Positions 43,268 through 51,701 of a DNA stretch of 64,000 nt are shown here, piece after piece (within the stretch, counting starts at the first letter, position 1; the number at the start of each line of letters is the position of its first letter). Made by a program: the position numbers and the translations under genes. The notes under the pieces were generated by a model. It was not told the DNA's origin, did no database searches, and was given only the letters and a program-made list of their open reading frames with translations. The DNA comes from JAOUEA01 sp963762075 (GTDB lineage Bacteria; Actinomycetota; UBA4738; HRBIN12), in the NCBI GenBank assembly GCA_963762075.1, contig CAVXJC010000005.1, positions 1 to 64,000 of the forward strand, written 5' to 3'.

Positions 43268-43612
43268 TCACTCGTCTCCGGATCCGCCGTCCTCGCTCTC
43301 GCCCGAACCCTCGCCTGATTCCGAGTCCGCCCCACTGCCGATGATCCCGAAGTTCTCATCGAGCTGCACTTCGACGACGCTGCCGTCCTCGAGCAGCACG
43401 CCGACCTCGTAGGCCCCGCTTCCTTCCCCTGCCTCGCTCTCGACGACCGTGCCGCCGCCGGTGTGCGCCAGGGCGGCCTCGCTAGCCCGCTCGAGCTCGG
43501 ATCCTTCGAGCGGCGTATCGCTGCTCCCGGTCGCCATGCTCACGGTCGCCGCGCCTCCGGCGACCACGAGCGCCGCGATCGCCGCGATCAAGACCTTCGC
43601 CTTGGTACGCAT
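43268..43612 (-). CDS. Secreted PepSY-domain protein with acidic Gly/Ser tail
   Basis: A 114-residue protein: signal/anchor VLIAAIAALVVAGGAATVSMA, then one PepSY-like unit (ELERASEAALAHTGGGTVVESEAGEGSGAYEVGVLLEDGSVVEVQLDENFGIIG, read in pieces) and a low-complexity acidic tail of Glu, Gly and Ser. PepSY domains modulate proteases or sense envelope state and are often encoded beside OmpR-type two-component systems, as here: it lies 42 bp downstream of the kinase gene on the same strand. Confidence 0.85.
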   Translation of the reverse strand: MRTKAKVLIAAIAALVVAGGAATVSMATGSSDTPLEGSELERASEAALAHTGGGTVVESEAGEGSGAYEVGVLLEDGSVVEVQLDENFGIIGSGADSESGEGSGESEDGGSGDE

Positions 43613-43654
43613 GGTGATGCCTCCTCATTCGATGTGGCTCGGAGAGGTGACCGC

Positions 43655-45076
43655 TCATGTGGGATCTCGCCCCGGATCGTGGCGGATGGGCCCTGACCGT
43701 ACGCTGAACCGCGCGCGGGGTTCGGCACCTTTCGTCGTGGCGTCCGGGAATCGAAGCTCAACCTTGGCGCCGCCTCGCGGACCCTCGACGACAGACACCT
43801 CGCCGCCGTGCGCCTCGACGACCGCTCGGACGATCGAGAGGCCGAGCCCGGCACCTCCACCCTCACGGGCTCTCGCATCGTCGAGCCGCACGAAGCGGTC
43901 GAAGACCCGGTCGCGATCGGCCGGTGGGATGCCCGGTCCGTCGTCGTCAACGGTGAGCAGCGTATGCGTGCCCGTGTCGCTCACGGCCAGCGCGACCACC
44001 CGCTCGGCGTGGCGGGCGGCATTGTCGGCCAGATTGCGCACCACCCGTTCGAGCTCGGCGGGACGCCCGAGCACCCTGCCCGCACCCACCCCGGTGGTGT
44101 CGACCTCGAGCGGCGTGGTCCCCCGCAGACGCGCGGCCTCCGCGAGCACGAGATCGTCGAGATCGACCTGTACCTCGCCTTGGCGTCCGCCCTCGTCGAG
44201 CCGGGCGAGGAGCAACAGGTCGTCGACCAGCTGCTCCACTCGGAGGTTCTCGCGATGCACGATCCCGGCGAGATCATCGACGTGAGTGTTCTCGGGACGG
44301 GCCAGAGCGACCTCCGCGTGTTGTCGGATCGAGGCCACCGGCGAGCGCAGCTCATGTGCGGCATCCGAGACGAACCGTCGCTGTCGCGCCTGCGCCGACT
44401 CGAGACGCGCGAGCATGCGGTTCATCGTGGTGGCCAACCTCGCGATCTCGTCGCCGGTCGACGGTTCAGGCACCCTCCGATCCAGCCCGGCAGCCGAGAT
44501 CTCTTCCACTTCGGCGCGGATGGACTCGACGGGTCGAAGTGCTCGGCCGGTGATCCACCACGTCACCGCAGCCACCACGAGCACGAGGAGTGGAACACCC
44601 CCGGCGAGTATCGGGATCGCCGCGCCCCTGGCTTCGGCGATATCGTCGAGGCTGCGTCCCACGACCACGATCCGCGAACCCGCGGGGACGGTCGCCTCCG
44701 ACGACACGACGAGGAAAACCTCGATCTCGAACGGAACCGCCTCGAGCCGGGCCGATTCTTCGGGCTGCAGTTGCGCGAGCGCCTCCTCGCCCGCCACGTT
44801 CCGGCTCGACGCCACGACCCGGCCGGCGTCGTCGAGGATCTGAACGAACTCGTCCTCGGGCTCGCCCCCGAGGCCGACGGTGTCCCCCTGCTCGATCGAC
44901 ATCGCGATCGTGCTCGCACGGGTCTCTGCCTTGTCCTGAACGTCGGCGGTGAGCGCCCGCCCCAAGAGCACGACCAGGGCGACCGATGCGAGCACGAGCG
45001 CGAGACCGACCACGGTAGCGGCCGCAACCGTCGTGCGGACCCGAACGGAACGCCAGCGGCCAAGGACCGAGGCCAC
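43655..45076 (-). CDS. Sensor histidine kinase with HAMP domain (PepSY-linked)
   Basis: A 473-residue kinase from a GTG at 45076, 3 nt after the regulator's stop. TM1 is AAATVVGLALVLASVALVVLL, followed by an about 110-residue periplasmic sensor domain and TM2 ILAGGVPLLVLVVAAVTWWI. HAMP is GRALRPVESIRAEVEEISA, the H-box VSDAAHELRSPVASIRQHAE, the N-box RNLADNAARHA and the G-boxes DDDGPGIPP and GAGLGLSIVRAV. The three-gene operon regulator-kinase-PepSY protein resembles many actinobacterial envelope-stress systems. Confidence 0.93.
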   Translation of the reverse strand: MASVLGRWRSVRVRTTVAAATVVGLALVLASVALVVLLGRALTADVQDKAETRASTIAMSIEQGDTVGLGGEPEDEFVQILDDAGRVVASSRNVAGEEALAQLQPEESARLEAVPFEIEVFLVVSSEATVPAGSRIVVVGRSLDDIAEARGAAIPILAGGVPLLVLVVAAVTWWITGRALRPVESIRAEVEEISAAGLDRRVPEPSTGDEIARLATTMNRMLARLESAQARQRRFVSDAAHELRSPVASIRQHAEVALARPENTHVDDLAGIVHRENLRVEQLVDDLLLLARLDEGGRQGEVQVDLDDLVLAEAARLRGTTPLEVDTTGVGAGRVLGRPAELERVVRNLADNAARHAERVVALAVSDTGTHTLLTVDDDGPGIPPADRDRVFDRFVRLDDARAREGGGAGLGLSIVRAVVEAHGGEVSVVEGPRGGAKVELRFPDATTKGAEPRARFSVRSGPIRHDPGRDPT

Positions 45077-45079
45077 GCT

Positions 45080-45757
45080 TCATCCCCCGTCCGCGGCCAG
45101 GCGGTACCCGGCGCCCCGGACCGTCTCGATCGAATCGCATCCGAACGGACGGTCGAGCTTGTTCCGAAGGTGCCGCACGTACACCTCGACGATGTTGAGA
45201 TCGCCATCGAACCGATCGTCCCATACGTGATCCAAGATCTCGGTCTTCGACACGACCTCCCCGTTGCGGCGCAACAAGAACTCAAGCAGCGACGCTTCCC
45301 TTGCGGTCAGACGAACCTCGGTTTCGCCACGCCACGCGCGGCGCGCGCCGGGGTCGAACCGGAGGTTCCCAGCCTCGAGCACATGCGGTCGCTCGGCGGC
45401 GCCACGCCGGATCAACGCATGCAGCCTGGCCACCAAAGCCACGTACGAGAATGGCTTCGTGACGTAGTCATCGGCACCGGTGTCGAGCGCTTCGGCTTCG
45501 TCGTACTCGCCGTCTTTCGCGGTGAGCATCAGGATCGGTGTCCACACCTCGGCCTCGCGGAGCGCGGCGCAGACACGGAAGCCGTTGAGTCCGGGCAACA
45601 TGATGTCGAGCACGATCACGTCGTATTCGTGCTCGAGCGCCATGGAGAGACCGTCGGTGCCATCATGTGCGACGTCGGTTGCGAACCCCTCGGCCTCGAG
45701 CCCCCTGCGGATGCCTTCCGCCAGCACAACCTCGTCCTCGACGACTAGAACCCGCAT
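45080..45757 (-). CDS. OmpR/PhoB-family response regulator (PepSY-linked)
   Basis: A 225-residue protein from ATG 45757. Receiver: acidic pair in VVEDEVVLAEGI, phospho-Asp in VIVLDIMLPG, TAKDGE, and Lys in DYVTKPFSYVAL. Effector domain: LTAREASLLEFLLRRNGEVVSKTEILDHVWD and NIVEVYVRHLRNKLDRPFG, ending TVRGAGYRL. The upstream region contains an 11-bp-spaced GCTGAAT direct repeat, the spacing typical for this family's DNA sites, so it may regulate itself and the divergent lipoprotein operon. Confidence 0.95.
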   Translation of the reverse strand: MRVLVVEDEVVLAEGIRRGLEAEGFATDVAHDGTDGLSMALEHEYDVIVLDIMLPGLNGFRVCAALREAEVWTPILMLTAKDGEYDEAEALDTGADDYVTKPFSYVALVARLHALIRRGAAERPHVLEAGNLRFDPGARRAWRGETEVRLTAREASLLEFLLRRNGEVVSKTEILDHVWDDRFDGDLNIVEVYVRHLRNKLDRPFGCDSIETVRGAGYRLAADGG

Positions 45758-45797
45758 GCCCACGCACCTTTCGCGACGCGTCATCATCGCTCGTTGA

Positions 45798-45815
45798 GCT
45801 GAATCGTGGCTGAAT
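45798..45815. promoter_or_regulatory. Direct repeat likely bound by the OmpR-type regulator
   Basis: GCTGAAT occurs at 45798-45804 and again at 45809-45815, an 11-bp period matching one turn of DNA as in PhoB/OmpR sites. It lies 41 bp upstream of the regulator start and in the gap shared with the divergent lipoprotein genes. A weaker TATTGC pair follows at about 45851 and 45865. Binding is inferred. Confidence 0.4.
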
Positions 45816-45940
45816 ATCGCCCTGCCGCCCGGGGAGTTTCCGCTCCTCAGTATTGCTTCCAGGGTATTGCGTTCTCCAGCTATTCCTGACTAAGGTTCGC
45901 CCACATCCTGATGTAGGGAGACCGGGGGAGGGCCGTTCGG

Positions 45941-46867
45941 GTGTCAGTGAAGTCGCTCGCTGCAGCCCTCCTCGTTTCATCGGTGCTCGCCACCTCCTGC
46001 ACCGGCTCGGAGGAGCTGGCGGTCCCCCCCGAAGCTGTGGCGGCGGAGGCGCCCCCTTCGCAACCCGGGTCGACAGCAACACAGCCGCCACTGAAGGCCA
46101 AGGATTTCAGTCCCACCATGTTCGGCGAGGACTCGACCACGATCGACAATCGGTGGTTGCCGATGGTTCCAGGGACGCAGCTCTCGTTCCGCGGATCGAC
46201 CAAGCAGGGCAAGGAGCGGATCGCACACGAAGTGGTCTTCACGGTCACGGACTTGACGAAGGAGATCCTCGGTGTACGCAACCGGCTCATCTGGGAGCTC
46301 GACTACACCGAGGGTGTGCTGGTCGAGGCGGAGCTGGCGCTGTTCGCTCAGGACTTGGAGGGGAACATCTGGCATTTCGGCCAGTACCCCGAGGAGTACG
46401 AGGATGGCAAGTTGGTTGACGCGCCGGCATGGATCGCCGGCATCGCCGGGGCCAGGCCCGGCATCACGATGAAGGCCGAACCCTCGCTCAACGCTCCCAG
46501 CTACTCGCAGGGGTACGCGCCGCCACCCATCAACTGGATCGATCGCGCGAGGGTGTATGGGCAGGACCAGAGGACATGCGTGCCGGTCGACTGTTACGAC
46601 GACGTCCTGATCACCGAGGAGTTCGAGGTCGATAAGCCGGGCGCGTGGCAGCTCAAGTACTACGCCCCGGGCGTTGGCAATGTCCGCGTGGGATGGCGAG
46701 GCAGGAACGAGGAGGAACGCGAGACGCTTGTGTTGATCGAGGCTCGACAGCTCAACCCCTCACAGATGGAGAAGGCCCACGCGCAGATCCTCGAGCTCGA
46801 GGCTCACGCATACGAGATCAGCAAAGAGGTGTACGGCGGCACGCCGCCGGCAGCGCCTATCGCATGA
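45941..46867 (+). CDS. Putative lipoprotein, IDN-repeat family, first of a tandem pair
   Basis: A 308-residue protein from a GTG at 45941. The N-terminus has a lipoprotein-like signal (SLAAALLVSSVLATSC, lipobox Cys 20). After a Pro/Ala linker come TTIDNRWLPMVPGTQLSF, AQDLEGNIWHFGQYPEEYEDGKLVDAPAWIAGIAGARPGI and KYYAPGVGNVRVGW. These segments align one-to-one with the next gene, and the C-terminus adds a coiled helix (MEKAHAQILELEAHAYEI). TTGCGT then TAAGGT (45891-45896) form a plausible promoter. It is divergent from the PepSY-linked two-component operon. Function unknown. Confidence 0.82.
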   Translation: MSVKSLAAALLVSSVLATSCTGSEELAVPPEAVAAEAPPSQPGSTATQPPLKAKDFSPTMFGEDSTTIDNRWLPMVPGTQLSFRGSTKQGKERIAHEVVFTVTDLTKEILGVRNRLIWELDYTEGVLVEAELALFAQDLEGNIWHFGQYPEEYEDGKLVDAPAWIAGIAGARPGITMKAEPSLNAPSYSQGYAPPPINWIDRARVYGQDQRTCVPVDCYDDVLITEEFEVDKPGAWQLKYYAPGVGNVRVGWRGRNEEERETLVLIEARQLNPSQMEKAHAQILELEAHAYEISKEVYGGTPPAAPIA

Positions 46868-47580
46868 GCCGAGGAACGGTAGCGATCGGCCTCGCGCTGG
46901 CGCTCGTGTCGGCCTGCTCCCGCGGGCCCGAGGTCGGCGACGCGGCCTTCGACAACCTGATGGACATCGGTGTCTGCGACCCGCGTTCCGGGAGGTTCAC
47001 GACCGAGATCGACAACCCATACTTTCCGCTGCCGGTTGGATATCGGATCGTGCTCGAGGGCGGCGGGTGGTTCAGTGATCTGCTGGTCCGGATCACCGTG
47101 CTCGACGAAACACAGACGGTGGCCGGGGTCGAGACCCGCGTGGTCGAGGAGTACGAAGCTGAGGACGGCCGGGTGCTCGAGATCTCCAAGAACTACTTCG
47201 CGCAGACGAAGAGCGGCACGGTGTGCTACTTCGGCGAGGAAGTCGACATCTACGACGGCGACGGCAACATCGTGTCCAACGCTGGAGCGTGGCTGGCCGA
47301 TGGACAGACGAACGCGCCAGGCATCTTCATGCCGGCCTCACCCGAAGTTGGGCAAGCCTTCCAACAGGAGATAGCGCCGGGCATCGCCGAGGACGAGGCC
47401 ACGATCGTCGAGAGAGGCGAGACGACCGAGGTGCCCGCCGGGACATTCACCGACACGCTCACGATCGTGGACCGCAACCCGCTCGACGGCGACCAGGGCG
47501 CGAAGGTGTACGCGCGCGGCGTGGGACTGATCATCGACGGTTCGGCCGAGCTCACGGCAGTCTCACTGCCCGACTCGTGA
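46864..47580 (+). CDS. Putative lipoprotein, IDN-repeat family, second of a tandem pair
   Basis: A 238-residue protein whose ATG overlaps the previous stop (ATGA). The signal is VAIGLALALVSACS with a lipobox LVSAC. The body shares with its neighbour EIDNPYFPLPVGYRIVL, the AxxxSGTVCYFGEEVDIYDGDGNIVSNAGAWLADG block and PGIFMPASPEVG, then AKVYARGVGLI. Two or three Cys besides the lipid Cys could form a disulfide. A secreted ligand-binding role is likely; the two proteins may act together. No characterised family. Confidence 0.82.
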   Translation: MSRGTVAIGLALALVSACSRGPEVGDAAFDNLMDIGVCDPRSGRFTTEIDNPYFPLPVGYRIVLEGGGWFSDLLVRITVLDETQTVAGVETRVVEEYEAEDGRVLEISKNYFAQTKSGTVCYFGEEVDIYDGDGNIVSNAGAWLADGQTNAPGIFMPASPEVGQAFQQEIAPGIAEDEATIVERGETTEVPAGTFTDTLTIVDRNPLDGDQGAKVYARGVGLIIDGSAELTAVSLPDS

Positions 47581-47591
47581 CCCCGCTTCGA

Positions 47592-48002
47592 TCATCCGCC
47601 GGCTGATGCGAACTCGTCCCAGATCGGGTCGGTCTCCGCGTCGTTCTCGGACATGCCCCACACCTCGGTGACCTTGCCGTCGGCGATGTGGAACACGTTC
47701 ACGAAGTTGTACTCGACGCTCTTGCCGCTCGGCGCCGTGACGGCCGCCGTGCCGAGCACGACCGTGTGATCATCGTTGGCGATGATGTCATGAGCCTGAA
47801 CCTTCATCGTGTCGGGCGACGCCGCGGCGCTCATCAGCTCCCGCACCTCGTCCTTCCCCCGGCGGACACCGGCGGCGCGACTATTGCCACCCGTGTGCCA
47901 CACGATGTCGTCGGCGGTGCGTTCTTCCAACCACTGCACGTCGCCTCGCTCCATCGCGGCGAACATCTCGCGGACGAACGCGACGTTCGGGTGCTCCTCC
48001 AT
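47592..48002 (-). CDS. NTF2/SnoaL-like domain protein
   Basis: A 136-residue cone-fold protein: PNVAFVREMFAAMERGDVQWLEERTADDIVWHTGGNSRAAGVRRGKDEVRELM, then HDIIANDDHTVVLGTAAVTAPSGKSVEYNFVNVFHIADGKVTEVWGMSEND. The Trp-His pair (IVWH) and the terminal VWG are typical of SnoaL-like polyketide cyclase or limonene-epoxide-hydrolase-type proteins. AGGAAGGGG precedes the ATG. Substrate unknown. Confidence 0.9.
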   Translation of the reverse strand: MEEHPNVAFVREMFAAMERGDVQWLEERTADDIVWHTGGNSRAAGVRRGKDEVRELMSAAASPDTMKVQAHDIIANDDHTVVLGTAAVTAPSGKSVEYNFVNVFHIADGKVTEVWGMSENDAETDPIWDEFASAGG

Positions 48003-48121
48003 GCTTTGCCCCTTCCTGATCGAGACGTGGGCGGCCTCGCCCTACGGACGGACACCGTCATCGAGCGTCGCACGGGAGCTCGGTCAAGCGCAAGTCCCCA
48101 ACGACACCAGCGCAACACGAA

Positions 48122-48667
48122 TCAGGCGAGCGCCGCGACGCCCGAGTCCCACGCCGCGTCGAGATCCGCGTGTGCCGGGAATCGGCCGTCGAGCTCGAGG
48201 ATCGTCATGCCGTGCGCGAACGCCCACGTTGCACGAGCCTTCGCCTCGGTGCCCGCCACCCGCACGAGCGGCTCAGCGGTCCATGCCTCGAGGCCTTCCG
48301 GCAACCGTTCTCGAGGCAGGGGCCCCTCGGTCGCGAGGCGGTACAGGTGAGGATGCGCGAGTGCCCAGGCCCGGTAGGCACGGGCGAGCGACGTGAGCGC
48401 GGACCTACGTCCGACCCGTCGGGGAAGCCCGTCGACCGCCGCGTGCAGCTGGGTTCCCATCTCGAGCAGGGCCACGACGATCAACAGCACCTCGAGCTCG
48501 TCCTTGTCGGCAACATGCTTGTAGAGCGAGGGGGCTCGCATGCCCAGACGCTCTCCGAGCCGACGCATCGTGAGCCGTTCGGGCCCGTCGGCTTCGAGCA
48601 GCTCGCGGGCTGCGTCGACGATCTCTTCCACGCGATCCGACGAACGGACGAACGTCCGATCGCTCAC
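48122..48667 (-). CDS. TetR/AcrR family regulator (WHG-type C-terminal domain)
   Basis: A 181-residue protein whose GTG start overlaps the corrected stop of the SRPBCC gene (GTGA). HTH: VEEIVDAARELLEADGPERLTMRRLGERLGMRAPSLYKHVADKDEL. The C-terminal part (ALTSLARAYRAWALAHPHLYRLATEGPLP) matches the WHG/TetR_C_33 domain. The gene pair SRPBCC-TetR is preceded by two GCTAACnnnGTTAGC palindromes (49146-49185) that are the obvious autoregulatory targets. Confidence 0.92.
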   Translation of the reverse strand: MSDRTFVRSSDRVEEIVDAARELLEADGPERLTMRRLGERLGMRAPSLYKHVADKDELEVLLIVVALLEMGTQLHAAVDGLPRRVGRRSALTSLARAYRAWALAHPHLYRLATEGPLPRERLPEGLEAWTAEPLVRVAGTEAKARATWAFAHGMTILELDGRFPAHADLDAAWDSGVAALA

Positions 48668-49118
48668 GCGTGGCTCGAACGGAGCTCGCCGACCCGGCGG
48701 GCGATCGCCTCGTTCACCGCGTGGAACGTGGCGACGTGTCGACCTCGATCATCTTCCGAAGGAACGGCACGAGCAGCCCACGGAACCGTTCCTCCTGTAT
48801 GAAGGTCACCCACCCCGGCTCAGATGCCTCGATCGAGAAGCGGTGTTCTCCATCGAACACGCCCGGGGCGCCGAGTCGGCCGAGCCATCGCAACTCGCGG
48901 CCGGGCTCGGAAACCGTCACCGTGGGGCGCATGGTCATCGCGCGGCCACCGGTGCGCGTGAACGTGATCGAGAGCCTGGTGCCCACCACCGCGTGTCCAT
49001 CGACCCGATCCATGCCGGGGTTCCACTCGCCGTACGAGCCGAAGTCGGTCAGCACGGCCCAGACCTCGTCGGCGGAGCCCTCGATGACCGCTTCCGTGTG
49101 GATCTCGTTCCTGAACAT
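48664..49118 (-). CDS. SRPBCC family protein (polyketide-cyclase-like), one-base frameshift near its 3' end
   Basis: The uninterrupted frame ends at 48714 (134 residues): NEIHTEAVIEGSADEVWAVLTDFGSYGEWNPGMDRVDG opens the START-like fold and PGWVTFIQEERFRGLLVPFLRKMIEVDT starts the last helix. Instead of continuing, it runs into a stop; in another frame the expected helix VATFHAVNEAIARRVGELRSSHA follows and ends exactly at the TetR start. One missing base near 48735-48740 explains this. Corrected length 151 residues. The protein is coupled to the TetR gene. Confidence 0.85.
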
Positions 49119-49145
49119 GGTGCCTTCCTCCTTCGGGTCGGTCTG

Positions 49146-49185
49146 GCTAACAGCGTTAGCCCAACCCTAGGCTAACGCTGTTAGC
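49146..49185. promoter_or_regulatory. Twin palindromic operators ahead of the SRPBCC-TetR pair
   Basis: GCTAACAGCGTTAGC (49146-49160) and GCTAACGCTGTTAGC (49171-49185) are 15-bp palindromes (6-bp arms, 3-base centre) and reverse complements of each other, 25 bp centre to centre. Together with one flanking base they form a 16-nt inverted repeat around CAACCC. They lie 28 bp upstream of the SRPBCC start. Inferred TetR binding sites. Confidence 0.75.
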
Positions 49186-49212
49186 TTGTCAACACCGAGG
49201 AGTGGGAAGTCG

Positions 49213-49956
49213 TCAGGCGATGTCGCGTCCGGCCAACGCCCTCGCTCCCGCCCCCAGGGAGAGCGCCGCCCATCCTGCGAGCAGGCCCGCGCTTGCGATC
49301 GGGGCTAGCAGGACCGCGTCGCCGGCCGACATGCCGAGCACCGATGTCGCAGCGTGTGACGGCAGGTACTGGGCGACCTTCGGGGCGACCACCTCGACGA
49401 GACCCTCACCGACCAGCAGCCAGAGCAGCGACCCGACGATCGCTGCCACCTGGTGCGAAACGATGAGACCCACACCGAGGCCGATCGCCGCCCACGCAAG
49501 GCCGATCGCAACGGCCTTGGCCGCGAGTGTCGCGAGCGCCGCTGCCCCGAACGTGAGGGTGACTCCCCCGGCGGCGGCGAACCATGCGACCGAGATTCCG
49601 GCCGCCAGTGCCGTCGCCGCGAGCGCGAATACAGCCGCTGCGCCACCGATCACCACGAGCTTGGCGACGACGACGCGCGGCCGATGGGGGCTCGCCAGCA
49701 GTGTCGGCACGATCGAGCCATGCCTCGCCTCGTCCGTGTACGCGCGGATGCCCAGCACCAACACGAACACGGGGACGATCACCATCAACTCGATGAAGAC
49801 CGGCACGCTGGTCAGTGCGACCACCGCTCCGGTGTCGATGTTCGCGAGGATGCCCCACGTCGCAAGGCCCGTGAGCGCCAACAAGCCGGCGAGCAAGCCC
49901 CACACGCTACGTGTCGTACGCAGCTTCCGGAACTCGGATCTGATCTGGTCCTTCAT
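49213..49956 (-). CDS. ABC-2-type transporter permease
   Basis: A 247-residue protein with about six TM helices: SVWGLLAGLLALTGLATWGIL, VFIELMVIVPVFVLVLGI, LVVIGGAAAVFALAATALAAGISVAW, GAAALATLAAKAVAIGLAWAAIGLGVGLIV, IVGSLLWLLVGEGLV and ASAGLLAGWAALSLGAGA. The ATG overlaps the ATPase stop by 4 nt, so the two subunits are coupled. The substrate is unknown; with the NarL-type system upstream it fits a drug- or lipid-responsive exporter. Confidence 0.9.
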   Translation of the reverse strand: MKDQIRSEFRKLRTTRSVWGLLAGLLALTGLATWGILANIDTGAVVALTSVPVFIELMVIVPVFVLVLGIRAYTDEARHGSIVPTLLASPHRPRVVVAKLVVIGGAAAVFALAATALAAGISVAWFAAAGGVTLTFGAAALATLAAKAVAIGLAWAAIGLGVGLIVSHQVAAIVGSLLWLLVGEGLVEVVAPKVAQYLPSHAATSVLGMSAGDAVLLAPIASAGLLAGWAALSLGAGARALAGRDIA

Positions 49957-50891
49957 CGGTGCACTCCTTCCGTCATCTCGAGGAACGCATCCTCGAGGGT
50001 CGACTCTCGCACGGCCAGTTCGCTCAACACGACGCCGGCGCGCAGTGCGATCTCGCCAACGCGCTCGGCCGTGACGTCGATCAGCACGTAGCTGCGACCG
50101 TCGGCGTGAGGCTGGAGCCCGGCCGCGATCAACGCCCGGCCTAGCGCTTCGTGTTCGGTCGAGGCCACGCGCAGCGACGCCGTGTCGGCCGTCATCGCAT
50201 CGATCGTGCCCTGACGGATGAGCCGGCCGCGGTCGATCACGATCACCTCGTCGGCCAACTGCGTCATCTCCGAGAGCAGGTGGCTCGACACCAGCACGGC
50301 GTTGCCGCTGGCGGCGAACCGCCGCAGGAACTCCCGCAGCCACCTGATGCCCTGCGGATCGAGCCCGTTCGCCGGCTCATCGAGGATCAGGATGCGAGGG
50401 CTGCCGAGCAGCGCGCCGGCAAGCCCCAGCCGTTGTCGCATACCGAGCGAGTAACCCCCCGCCTTGCGTCCGCCCGCGTCGGTGAGGCCGACCTGTTCGA
50501 GCACCTCTTCGACCCGAGAGTCGGGAAGCCCCGACGCCGCGGCGAGCACCCGCAGATGGTTCCGCCCGGTCCGCAGCGGATGGAAGCTCTGCACCTCGAG
50601 CAGCGCACCGACCACCGAACCCGGGCGGTCGAGGCTCGCGTACGGCATGCCCATGATCGCCGCCGAGCCCGTCGTCGGGTGCACGAGGCCGAGGAGCATG
50701 CGCATCGTGGTGCTCTTGCCGGCCCCGTTCGGTCCGAGGAAGCCGGTCACCTGCCCGGGCCGCACCTCGAAGCTGAGGTCGTCAACCGCCGTGATCGAGC
50801 CGTAACGCTTGGTGAGCTGTCGCGCCACGATCGCCGGCGAACCCAGGTCGCCTGCACCCTCGGGCGCGTCGACCGGTGTTGTCGTGATCAT
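49953..50891 (-). CDS. ABC transporter ATP-binding protein (DrrA/CcmA-like)
   Basis: A 312-residue protein from ATG 50891 (GAAGGAGGGAACG upstream). Walker A GPNGAGKST, the Q-loop LLEVQSFHPL, signature GYSLGMRQRLGLAGALLG, Walker B ILILDEPANGLDP and the H-loop SSHLLSEM are all intact. The C-terminal 90 residues (LRVASTEHEALGRALIAAGLQPHADG) are the DrrA-type extension. Forms an exporter with the adjacent permease, downstream of a two-component system in the same orientation. Confidence 0.95.
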   Translation of the reverse strand: MITTTPVDAPEGAGDLGSPAIVARQLTKRYGSITAVDDLSFEVRPGQVTGFLGPNGAGKSTTMRMLLGLVHPTTGSAAIMGMPYASLDRPGSVVGALLEVQSFHPLRTGRNHLRVLAAASGLPDSRVEEVLEQVGLTDAGGRKAGGYSLGMRQRLGLAGALLGSPRILILDEPANGLDPQGIRWLREFLRRFAASGNAVLVSSHLLSEMTQLADEVIVIDRGRLIRQGTIDAMTADTASLRVASTEHEALGRALIAAGLQPHADGRSYVLIDVTAERVGEIALRAGVVLSELAVRESTLEDAFLEMTEGVHR

Positions 50892-51026
50892 CGTCGTTCC
50901 CTCCTTCTCGTCGTCCTCCATCGAGGACCACGCTAGGAAGGCGCGACCGCGACGGCGTCAACCACAGGTACCGTTCGCACGTCCTCCCGTGGGATGAGAC
51001 GACCGGATCGAGGGCGTTCCGAGTGG

Positions 51027-51701
51027 TCAGGCGCCCGGCCGCACCAAGCCGGACTCGTACGCCAGCACGACGGCTTGGGCGCGATCTCGCAGACCCATCT
51101 TGTGCAGCACGCGGCCCACGTGAGTCTTCACGGTCGTCTCGGCCACGAACAACGAGCGCGCGATCTCGGCGTTCGACAGTCCTCGAGCCATGAGCACGAG
51201 CACCTCACGCTCCCGGTCGGTCAGCTCCTCCAACGACGTGGGTGCAATCGGCGTGTGCGGCCGGCGTGCGAACTCCTCGATGAGGCGGCGGGTCACGCTC
51301 GGCGCGAGTAGGGCATCGCCCGCAGCCACCACCCGCACCGCGTCGACGAGCTCCTCGGGCGGGCGATCCTTCAACAGGAAGCCGCTCGCCCCCGCCCGCA
51401 GAGCCTCGTAGACGTACTCGTCGAGGTCGAACGTCGTCAGCATGAGAACCTTGGCCGCAGGCTCGATCTCGGTGATGCGCCGGGTGGCCTCGATGCCGTC
51501 CATCGTCGGCATGCGCACGTCCATGACGATCACGTCCGGGCGCAGACGCTCGAATCCGCGCACTGCATCGGCGCCGTCGATCGCTTCGCCGAGGACCTCG
51601 ATGTCGGCCTCGGCATCGAGGATCATGCGGAACCCGCCGCGCATGAGCGCCTGGTCGTCGGCGATCAGAACACCGATCGATCCGACCAGGGGTTCAGTCA
51701 C
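51027..51701 (-). CDS. NarL/FixJ-family response regulator (exporter-linked)
   Basis: A 224-residue protein. Receiver: IADDQALMRGGFRMILDA, phospho-Asp 61 in VIVMDVRMPTMDGIEA, TTFDLDEYVYEALRAGASGFLLKD. LuxR-type HTH: LTDREREVLVLMARGLSNAEIARSLFVAETTVKTHVGRVL in pieces. Its start overlaps the kinase stop (ATGA). It is intact and closely resembles the frameshifted regulator at 14392-15050. It probably controls the downstream ABC exporter. Confidence 0.95.
   Translation of the reverse strand: MTEPLVGSIGVLIADDQALMRGGFRMILDAEADIEVLGEAIDGADAVRGFERLRPDVIVMDVRMPTMDGIEATRRITEIEPAAKVLMLTTFDLDEYVYEALRAGASGFLLKDRPPEELVDAVRVVAAGDALLAPSVTRRLIEEFARRPHTPIAPTSLEELTDREREVLVLMARGLSNAEIARSLFVAETTVKTHVGRVLHKMGLRDRAQAVVLAYESGLVRPGA

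Noticed and set aside
43808..45748. Long plus-strand open frame opposite the two-component genes
   Set aside because: No domains; the minus strand carries all the kinase and regulator motifs.
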